Shown here piece after piece: positions 7,028 to 12,289 of a DNA stretch of 16,295 bases. The notes below the pieces were generated by a model. It did not search any database. It was not told where the DNA came from and saw nothing but the letters and a program-made list of their open reading frames with translations. Position 1 is the first letter of the stretch. Each line of letters opens with the position of its first letter. Source of the DNA: JBBDXA01 sp040902585 (lineage in GTDB: Bacteria; Planctomycetota; Phycisphaerae; Phycisphaerales; Phycisphaeraceae); contig JBBDXA010000205.1 in NCBI GenBank assembly GCA_040902585.1, forward strand, positions 1-16,295. The letters run 5' to 3'. The translations under genes were made by a program, and so were the position numbers.

Positions 7028-10000
7028 TCAACCCTTCGTAATCGTTTCATCCAGATTCAAAAGCGCATTGGCGACAAAGAACCACGCGGCCAGTTCGTTC
7101 GCATCAACACCAGCAGGAACTTTCACATCCTTCAATATCGCCTTCGCGACGTTCGCGTCCTTCTTCAGGCGGGCGAGTTCGTCGTGGTACATCGCGGTGA
7201 TGATCTCGATCTCGCGCGGCGAAGGCTTACGCGACACGCACAGACGCATGCCATACTCCGCGCGCTGGGCCACAGTCATCTTCGGATCATTCGTCAGCAT
7301 GCGCTGGGCGAGCGTGACCGCACACTCGACGTAAACCGGATCATTCAACAGCGTCAGCGCCGCCAGGGCCGTGTTCGTGCGCGGGCGTTTCACCGTGCAT
7401 TCGCCGCGATCGGTTGCGTCGAAGGCGAGGAAACTCGGATACGGCGCGCTGCGGCGAAGGACGGTGTAAATGCCCCGGCGGTAGCGGTCTTCGCCCTGCG
7501 AGGTGCGGTAGGTGTTGTCGACCTTGCCGGTGACGCGCCATAAGCCATCGGGCTGCGGCGGATAGACGGGCGGGCCGAACATTTTGTCGGAGAGTAGGCC
7601 GGCGATGGCCAGGGCGTTGTCGCGGATGGTCTCGGCTTGAAGGCGGAAGCGCGGGCCGCGGGTGAGGAGCGTGTTGGTGGGATCGCGCTGAAGAAGGTCG
7701 GGGGTGATGCGGGAGGATTGGCGGTAGGTGGCACTGGTGACGATGAGGCGGTGGAGGTGTTTCATGGACCAAGGCTGCGACTTGGTTTCAGAAGTCTGTG
7801 CGACTGACCCTCCCCCAGCCCCTCCCTGGGAGGGAGGGGAGTAAGACATGAACTCAATCGCCAGCCAGTCGAGTAACTGCGGATGCGTCGGCAGGTCGCC
7901 CTGCGTGCCGAAGTCTTCGAGCGTGGTGACGATGCCCTGTCCGAAGAACTCGGCCCACCAGCGGTTGACCGTCACGCGCGCGAGGAGCGGGTTGTCGTTC
8001 GAGGCGATCCACTGTGCGAGTCCGAGGCGATCGCGCGGAGCGGCTTCAGGCATCGCATGCAGCACTGAAGGCGTCGCGGCGATGACGCGCTCGCCAAGCT
8101 GAAGAAAGTCGCCGCGTTTCATCACATGCGTTTCGCGCGGCTGATCCAACTCCTTCATCACCAGCGTCGATGGCGCGGGCATCGCTTCGATCTGCTTCTT
8201 GAGCGATGACGCTTCCGTCTCCAGCTTCTGCGCAGCCACATCCTGCTTCAGGAAATACTCGCGCAGCTTGTCTTTCTGAGCATCCACACGTGTTGCAGCA
8301 GGCGTGTCGAGAATGCGAGTGATCTCGGCGGGCAGCGCGGGCCCCGCGCCGCCGGTCAGCGCGGAGAGGCGAAGCCGGCCGATGGTGCGACACTCGCCGT
8401 AATGTTGATCGAGCGTGAAGGTGAGCGTGGTGCCGCCCTTGAAGCCGGCGGGTTTTGCCGTCTTGAAAGTCGCGTGATGCGGCTTGTGGAATTCAGGATT
8501 GATCGCCCAGCCTGTTTTCGGATCGCCGTCGATCAAACCTTTCACGGACCATTTTTCCTGCGAGAAATCAGCCTGTGCATCGGTCAGCGCGACAGGTTGT
8601 GGTTTGGTCTTCTTGCCGCCCGCCTTGTCACTGGGCGACGCGGTAATGGTGAATTCGTACAACACGAAGTTCGGTCGCTCCTGATGATGGCGACCGGGAC
8701 CTTTGCCGGGCAGCGAGTCATCAGTGAGCGCTTCGAGTTTGAACCCGGTGATATCGGTCAGTTCGGTTTCGACGGTGACGGTGTAGACATCGGTATCGGG
8801 GCGAGCGCCGCTGACGAGGACGGATTTATCTTCGAGGATGGTGCCTTCGGCGCCGCCGGAGGAGTTGAAGTCGGCGACATCAAGCGCGTGCCATGTGGGC
8901 TGCTGCGGCTTGCCTTCCTTCTTCGCTTCGGCGAGTTGCTTCTCCCATGCAGCGATGCGGTGATCGACATCGCTCTTGATTCCATCCAGTTCCGCTTCGC
9001 AGGTTTCCAGGCGTTTGGCGAGTGCCTGTCGTTTCGCGGAGCCAACATCCATCAGCGGTAGCGACATGCTGGGGCCGACGAACTCGAGCGTGGCAGGGCC
9101 GCGGCGTTCCGATTCGACTGCGGTGTTGTTGAAGTACGCCAGGAGCTGGTAGTACTCCTTCTGCGAGAAGGGGTCATACTTGTGGTTGTGGCACTGGGCG
9201 CAGGCGAGCGTGGAGCCGAGGAACACGGTGGCGGTGGTGTTGACGCGATCGACGACCTGTTTGATGCGATCTTCTTCAGGATCGGTGCCGGCTTCGACGT
9301 TGACGGTGGTGCCGCGGTGGAAGCCGGTGGCGATGTGGAGATCGAGGGGAGAGGGCCAAGGGCCAAGGGCCAAGGGAGAAGAGGATTGCGGATTGCGGAT
9401 TGCGGATCGCGGATTGATGTTTGCCCCTTGGCCCTTGGCCCCTGGCCCTTGGCCCTCTGCCCTTTCCGCCAGCAGATCACCCGCGAGCTGCGCGATCGTG
9501 AACTGATCGAAGGGCAGGTCATCGTTGAAGGCTTTGATCACCCAATCGCGATAGGCCCACACTTCGCGGTGACCGTCGCGCTGGAAGCCGTTGGAGTCGG
9601 CATAGCGCGCCAGGTCCAGCCAGTGCCGGGCCCAGTGTTCGCCGTAGCGCGGCGAGGCGAGCAGTTGATCCACCACGCGTTCGTAGGCATCGACGCGCGG
9701 GTCGGCGAGAAACGCATCGACTTGCGCCGGCGTCGGTGGCAGGCCGAGGAGATCGAGATACACGCGGCGAATCAGCCGGGCCTTGTCCGCTTGCGGCGAA
9801 GGCTTGAGCCCCGCTGCTTCCAGCTTCGCCAGCACAAAATAGTCAATCGCATTGCGCGGCCAGTTCGCATCCTTCACCTTGGGCAGCGCCGGCCGCTGCG
9901 GCTTCACGTACGCCCAGTGCTGCGCCAGCGTGGCGTTCTTCACGCCGATGTCCTTGGGCCAGTTCGCCCCTTCATCGATCCATTGCCGAATGAATGCGAC

Positions 10001-10402
10001 CTGCTCTTTCGTTAGAGGATCGCCCTTGGGCGGCATGAGGTCTTCGCCATCGAGAAGGCCGGCCACGCGCAGGTAGAGCAGGCTCTTATCCGCCTGACCT
10101 GGATGGAGGGCCGCGCCGGAAACACCGCCCTGGTTGAGTAGGATGTCGCGGGAGTCGAGGCGGAGTTTGGCCTTTTGTTTTTCGGGGCCGTGACATTCCA
10201 CGCAGCGAGCCTGGAGGATGGGCCAGATATCGCGGGTGAAATCGACCTGTGTCGTGGCCTTGCCGGCTGGGGCGGCCGGGGCGGCGAATGCCCGCCCGAC
10301 ACCTATCCATATAGAGAGCGACATGGTGAGCAACATCGCGAGCAAAAAGGCCGACAGCGGAAGTCTGCCGCGCCGAGCGTATGATTGCCGGTTGATGCTC
10401 AT
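7028..10402 (-). CDS. Planctomycete cytochrome PSCyt1 / DUF1549 / DUF1553 protein with two in-frame insertions
   Basis: This is a 1124-residue surface protein. An N-terminal hydrophobic segment (residues 16-34) ends in AFA-AP, a likely signal peptide. PSCyt1 covers about 54-150, with heme motif CVECH (67-71) and a possible distal ligand in LMPPKG (M123). DUF1549 covers about 178-430 and has a second CxxCH, CAQCH (401-405). A beta-rich middle domain (500-690) is flanked by coiled-coil-like stretches (455-497, 705-745). DUF1553 covers about 785-1085 (NPLLARVTVNRWW, HRLIVTSATYRQS). Residues 312-355 and 853-877 are low-complexity inserts at places where relatives have only a short loop; both come from repeat DNA. 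The start is chosen at ATG 10400-10402 because GGAACGAG precedes it and the signal peptide follows; an in-frame ATG at 10417 is possible. It is presumed to pair with the DUF1501 protein four bases downstream; the substrate is unknown. Confidence 0.93.
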   Translation of the reverse strand: MSINRQSYARRGRLPLSAFLLAMLLTMSLSIWIGVGRAFAAPAAPAGKATTQVDFTRDIWPILQARCVECHGPEKQKAKLRLDSRDILLNQGGVSGAALHPGQADKSLLYLRVAGLLDGEDLMPPKGDPLTKEQVAFIRQWIDEGANWPKDIGVKNATLAQHWAYVKPQRPALPKVKDANWPRNAIDYFVLAKLEAAGLKPSPQADKARLIRRVYLDLLGLPPTPAQVDAFLADPRVDAYERVVDQLLASPRYGEHWARHWLDLARYADSNGFQRDGHREVWAYRDWVIKAFNDDLPFDQFTIAQLAGDLLAERAEGQGPGAKGQGANINPRSAIRNPQSSSPLALGPWPSPLDLHIATGFHRGTTVNVEAGTDPEEDRIKQVVDRVNTTATVFLGSTLACAQCHNHKYDPFSQKEYYQLLAYFNNTAVESERRGPATLEFVGPSMSLPLMDVGSAKRQALAKRLETCEAELDGIKSDVDHRIAAWEKQLAEAKKEGKPQQPTWHALDVADFNSSGGAEGTILEDKSVLVSGARPDTDVYTVTVETELTDITGFKLEALTDDSLPGKGPGRHHQERPNFVLYEFTITASPSDKAGGKKTKPQPVALTDAQADFSQEKWSVKGLIDGDPKTGWAINPEFHKPHHATFKTAKPAGFKGGTTLTFTLDQHYGECRTIGRLRLSALTGGAGPALPAEITRILDTPAATRVDAQKDKLREYFLKQDVAAQKLETEASSLKKQIEAMPAPSTLVMKELDQPRETHVMKRGDFLQLGERVIAATPSVLHAMPEAAPRDRLGLAQWIASNDNPLLARVTVNRWWAEFFGQGIVTTLEDFGTQGDLPTHPQLLDWLAIEFMSYSPPSQGGAGGGSVAQTSETKSQPWSMKHLHRLIVTSATYRQSSRITPDLLQRDPTNTLLTRGPRFRLQAETIRDNALAIAGLLSDKMFGPPVYPPQPDGLWRVTGKVDNTYRTSQGEDRYRRGIYTVLRRSAPYPSFLAFDATDRGECTVKRPRTNTALAALTLLNDPVYVECAVTLAQRMLTNDPKMTVAQRAEYGMRLCVSRKPSPREIEIITAMYHDELARLKKDANVAKAILKDVKVPAGVDANELAAWFFVANALLNLDETITKG
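7772..7846 (-). repeat. Second in-frame repeat insertion in the DUF1553 domain
   Basis: It encodes residues about 853-877, rich in S, P, G and Q. It sits between EFM and WSMKHLHRLIVTS, where relatives run almost directly from one to the other. The DNA contains a GC-rich palindrome at 7819-7839: CCCCTCCC, a T, then GGGAGGGAGGGG, preceded by CCCTCCCCCAG. This pyrimidine/purine hairpin looks like a dispersed intergenic repeat rather than coding sequence. Its length is a multiple of three, so the frame is kept. Exact borders are uncertain by a few codons. Confidence 0.6.
9338..9469 (-). repeat. First in-frame repeat insertion in the DUF1549 domain, built of 7-bp units
   Basis: It encodes residues about 312-355. 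Relatives have roughly eight residues between AGDLL and IATGFHR; here there are 45. On the plus strand, GGGCCAA heptamers form the left arm (9351-9378), GATTGCG-type heptamers the core (9384-9416: three GATTGCG, one GATCGCG, then GATTG) and CCCTTGG heptamers the right arm (9424-9457). The arms are inverted repeats of each other, so the insert can fold into a long hairpin. All three heptamers lack stop codons in every frame of the coding strand. The insert length is a multiple of three, so the frame survives. Confidence 0.8.
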
Positions 10403-10710
10403 GTTGTCTCGTTCCATAGAAGGCATTGTCGGATCAAGCCGCAGGGTTGCCAACACGGAATCGGGCAGGCGATGAAGGCCCCCGAACCAGCCGCTATGCT
10501 TAAATCCGCATGGGCCTGCCCTCGCGACGACCCACGACTGCGGAATCTGCAAGCCCCGCAATGGCTGATCCGGGCAATCGTTGCGTTTGGGAGTGAAACC
10601 ATGCGCTTTCCTCCGGACAATGGAGTATACTTCAATAGCTGGCTTCCCCAAGGAAATGCGCGGCCACACGCCCGCCCCGGAGGGAAAGTCTTTGAAAGGC
10701 GGTTTGTGCC
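10403..10710. other. Divergent intergenic region between the cytochrome operon and tatA
   Basis: These 308 bases separate the minus-strand cytochrome operon from the plus-strand tatA genes, so they should hold promoters for both. The best candidate is the palindrome AGTATACT (10624-10631), which gives a TATACT -10 box on either strand. On the minus strand, TTGGGG (10646-10651) lies 16 bases upstream; on the plus strand I see no good -35. No gene or convincing operator is visible. Short open frames here are unconvincing. Confidence 0.5.
10624..10651 (-). promoter_or_regulatory. Candidate promoter of the cytochrome/DUF1501 operon
   Basis: TTGGGG (10646-10651) and TATACT (10624-10629) are 16 bases apart on the minus strand. 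The predicted leader would be over 200 bases, which is long. Because the -10 box is palindromic (AGTATACT), it could equally serve tatA on the plus strand. The -35 matches consensus only in its TTG, so this is a weak call. Confidence 0.25.
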
Positions 10711-10974
10711 ATGAACACGCTCGCATTCCTCGGCCCCATCGGCTGGCCGGAACTCCTCATCCTCGCGTTCCTGGGCCTGCTCATCTTCGGCAAGCGATTG
10801 CCCGAAGTCGGTAAGAGTGCCGGCCAGTTCATCGTTTCCTTCAAGAAAGGCTTGAAGGACACCGAACGCGAAGTGGAGGAGGCCGTCGATGCCGAGCCCA
10901 AGAAACTCGAAAGCGACAAGGCCAAGACGACCACCGCTTCGACCACCAAGAACGAATCGCAGGCCACGGTGTGA
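10711..10974 (+). CDS. tatA: TatA/E-type twin-arginine translocase subunit, first copy
   Basis: This 87-residue protein is of normal TatA length. A short N-terminal transmembrane helix (residues 13-26, PELLILAFLGLLIF) is followed by the family hinge FG (26-27), then KRLPEVGKSAG (28-38) and an amphipathic helix (39-50, with FKKG at 44-47). The tail (60-87) is charged and threonine-rich, as usual. TatA assembles the pore of the twin-arginine pathway, which exports folded proteins. The start is preceded by AAAGGCGG about nine bases upstream. It is transcribed away from an operon that encodes a Tat-signal DUF1501 protein. It is followed by two more tatA-like genes; all three share a tail motif of the form (K)LES. 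It could be classed as TatA, TatE or TatB-like; length and motif favour TatA/E. Confidence 0.93.
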   Translation: MNTLAFLGPIGWPELLILAFLGLLIFGKRLPEVGKSAGQFIVSFKKGLKDTEREVEEAVDAEPKKLESDKAKTTTASTTKNESQATV

Positions 10975-11135
10975 CCTGCGACAGCGTGAGTGCTACAGTC
11001 AGATAGTTAGACGACTTCACCATTTCTGGCGAGACGGATCAACGCCGCATTGGTAAGGCTTTGAAAGTGAAGGCTTGAGATTGTCGCGTGTGCGACAGCG
11101 AGCCCCACGCAAACCCCTTGCTCTTGAGGTGCATC

Positions 11136-11360
11136 ATGATCCCCCTTCCGCAAACATCCCTCGCTCTCTTGGGCCCTATCGGCTGGCCCGAACTGCTCAT
11201 CCTCGGCTTCCTCGGCCTGCTCATCTTCGGCAAACGACTGCCCGCCCTCGGAAAAGGCATGGGACAGTTCATCACCAATCTCAAACGCGGCCTCAAAGGC
11301 CACGGCGATGCAACCGACGAAGCTGTCGCCGAGACGCCCCGACTTGAAAGCAAAGCCTGA
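11136..11360 (+). CDS. tatA: TatA/E-type twin-arginine translocase subunit, second copy
   Basis: This 74-residue protein is the shortest of the three. The start MIPLPQTSLA is chosen because GAGGT (11126-11130) lies five bases upstream; an in-frame ATG at 11088 has no ribosome binding site and would add an unlikely 16-residue extension. The transmembrane helix is PELLILGFLGLLIF, then GKRLPALGKGMG and an amphipathic helix with FITNLKRGLK. The usual aromatic of the FK motif is replaced (NLKRG). The tail is short and ends PRLESKA. A 37-base stretch (11208-11244) is identical to 11562-11598 in the third copy, pointing to recent duplication or gene conversion. The gap from the first copy is 161 bases, so separate promoters are possible. 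Confidence 0.9.
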   Translation: MIPLPQTSLALLGPIGWPELLILGFLGLLIFGKRLPALGKGMGQFITNLKRGLKGHGDATDEAVAETPRLESKA

Positions 11361-11422
11361 CACGCCGCCGATGCGAGCGATGCGATCAACTCGATCGATG
11401 TGCCCGCCTTACTCGCCCTCCC

Positions 11423-11436
11423 TTGACGCCTAGAAT
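11423..11436 (+). promoter_or_regulatory. Candidate promoter elements before the third tatA
   Basis: TAGAAT (11431-11436) is a good -10 box about 50 bases before the third tatA start. TTGACG (11423-11428) is just upstream but only two bases away, so they cannot work as a pair. The hexamer at 16-bp spacing (TTACTC, 11409-11414) is a poor -35. The gap of 126 bases between the second and third tatA makes an internal promoter plausible, but this one is weakly supported. Confidence 0.25.
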
Positions 11437-11486
11437 TCCCCACGCGGCCGCCTTTACGCAGCCGCCCCGCCTTTACAGGTGCAACC

Positions 11487-11783
11487 ATGATGCTCACACC
11501 CGACAATCTCACTTTCGCCATGTTCGGCCCCATCGGCATGCCCGAACTGGTCATCCTCGCCTTCCTCGGCCTGCTCATCTTCGGCAAACGACTGCCCGAA
11601 ATCGGCAAGAGCCTGGGCAAAGGCATCGTCTCTTTCAAGAAGGGACTCCAAGGCGTACAGGACGATATCGAAACCTCGGTGAACAAAGCCGATGACGATG
11701 TCCAGGAGCCTCGCAAACTCGAATCGAAGTCGCCGTCGAAGGCATCCTCTGAAGTGGTCGAAAACGACGAAGCCCGCGTCTGA
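11487..11783 (+). CDS. tatA: TatA/E-type twin-arginine translocase subunit, third copy
   Basis: This 98-residue protein is the longest of the three. It has a slightly extended N-terminus (MMLTPDNLTFAMFG), then the transmembrane helix PELVILAFLGLLIF, the hinge FGKRLPEIGKSLGKG and an amphipathic helix with SFKKGLQG. The C-terminal half is acidic and includes EPRKLES, matching EPKKLES in the first copy and PRLES in the second. The start is supported by AGGTG (11477-11481); the next codon is also ATG. The best-preserved consensus (IGKSLGKGIVSFKKGL) suggests this copy is fully functional. Different copies could serve different substrates or form mixed oligomers; no tatC is present in the window. 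Confidence 0.92.
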   Translation: MMLTPDNLTFAMFGPIGMPELVILAFLGLLIFGKRLPEIGKSLGKGIVSFKKGLQGVQDDIETSVNKADDDVQEPRKLESKSPSKASSEVVENDEARV

Positions 11784-11805
11784 TCACAACTGAGCACGAC
11801 AACGC

Positions 11806-11833
11806 TTGACGCGAAAGCATGCCGTGCTATCGT
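11806..11833 (+). promoter_or_regulatory. Promoter of the tRNA-Val gene
   Basis: TTGACG (11806-11811) and TATCGT (11828-11833) are 16 bases apart, and TG two bases before the -10 (TGCTATCGT) makes it an extended -10. Transcription should begin near 11840, about 15 bases before the mature tRNA. It lies right after the third tatA stop (11783). Confidence 0.6.
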
Positions 11834-11854
11834 GTGGCAGCGGCCCCCGCAATC

Positions 11855-11928
11855 GGGCGATTAGCTCAGCTGGCTAGAGCGCACGGATCACACCCGTGAG
11901 GTCGAGGGTTCGAGTCCCCCATCGCCCA
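11855..11928 (+). tRNA. tRNA-Val (anticodon CAC)
   Basis: This 74-base cloverleaf has acceptor arms GGGCGAT (11855-11861) and ATCGCCC (11921-11927) pairing over seven bases with discriminator A (11928). The D-arm contains AGCTCAGCTGG, the anticodon stem is CACGG/CCGTG with loop ATCACAC, and the T-arm is GAGGG-TTCGAGT-CCCCC. The anticodon at 11889-11891 is CAC, which reads the valine codon GTG. The CCA tail is not encoded and must be added enzymatically. There is no integrase or attachment-site repeat beside it. Confidence 0.95.
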
Positions 11929-12026
11929 CTTTCCTTTTCCGCCTTCCATCGCGTCAGCGGCGGAATTGCCTGTTCTCCGCGTTTCAATCAGGCGCCTTGG
12001 GGGCAATTTTCCAAATTGGACTTCCA

Positions 12027-12056
12027 GATTCAGCGTGTGAAATCACAGGCTGAATC
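12027..12056. promoter_or_regulatory. 30-bp near-perfect palindrome, possible operator or hairpin
   Basis: GATTCAGC and GCTGAATC flank TGTGA and TCACA around a central AA; only the base between the outer and inner arms (G opposite G) breaks the symmetry, so 26 of 30 bases pair at the DNA level, 13 per arm. The inner part resembles a dimer site with TGTGA/TCACA half-sites, but the two-base gap is far shorter than the six bases of CRP sites. There is no T-run on either side, so an intrinsic terminator is unlikely. It lies about 230 bases before the metalloprotease gene and 98 after the tRNA. Confidence 0.5.
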
Positions 12057-12221
12057 CGGTCGCGCGCGAGCCCTTGCGGAACCCGTGTCGCTGTCTGGGC
12101 GATTCGAGGGCCGAGGCCGAAAATCAAGCTGCACACGTCAGATAATGCTTGACAGTTCCGCCACGATCGGCGAAGATTCAAGCCAATTCCGCACTATCTT
12201 GCAGGTGGGAAAAACAGGTCT

Positions 12222-12275
12222 CCGTACATCATTTGGCCGGTGCCAGGCTGGAATCGCCTCAATGGGTCTGTACGG
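12222..12275 (+). promoter_or_regulatory. Possible leader hairpin next to the ribosome binding site
   Basis: CCGTACA (12222-12228) and TGTACGG (12269-12275) are perfect 7-bp inverted arms around a GC-rich loop of 40 bases. The right arm ends three bases before AGGAG (12279-12283), the ribosome binding site of the next gene, so folding could affect translation. The sequence does not match any riboswitch consensus I can recall. Confidence 0.3.
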
Positions 12276-12289
12276 TTTAGGAGATGTTT

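Larger units (their letters stand above)
11929..12289 (+). other. Non-coding leader region between tRNA-Val and the large metalloprotease gene
   Basis: These 361 bases hold no convincing gene; an open frame running from inside the tRNA to 12420 is in a different frame from the real gene. It contains a small CAATTT/AAATTG hairpin (12004-12018), a 30-bp palindrome (12027-12056), a TTGACA hexamer at 12149-12154 without a good -10, and a CCGTACA/TGTACGG pair (12222-12228 and 12269-12275) whose right arm ends three bases before the ribosome binding site AGGAG. The region may be a regulated leader for the downstream gene. Confidence 0.5.

Noticed and set aside
11855..11928. tRNA gene as an integration site of a genomic island
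   Set aside because: No integrase gene or direct repeat of the tRNA 3' end is visible; the flanking genes look like ordinary chromosomal genes.
12190..12289. c-di-GMP (GEMM) or other riboswitch before the surface-protein gene
   Set aside because: Only a simple CCGTACA/TGTACGG stem is seen; the conserved core elements of GEMM-type riboswitches are not present.
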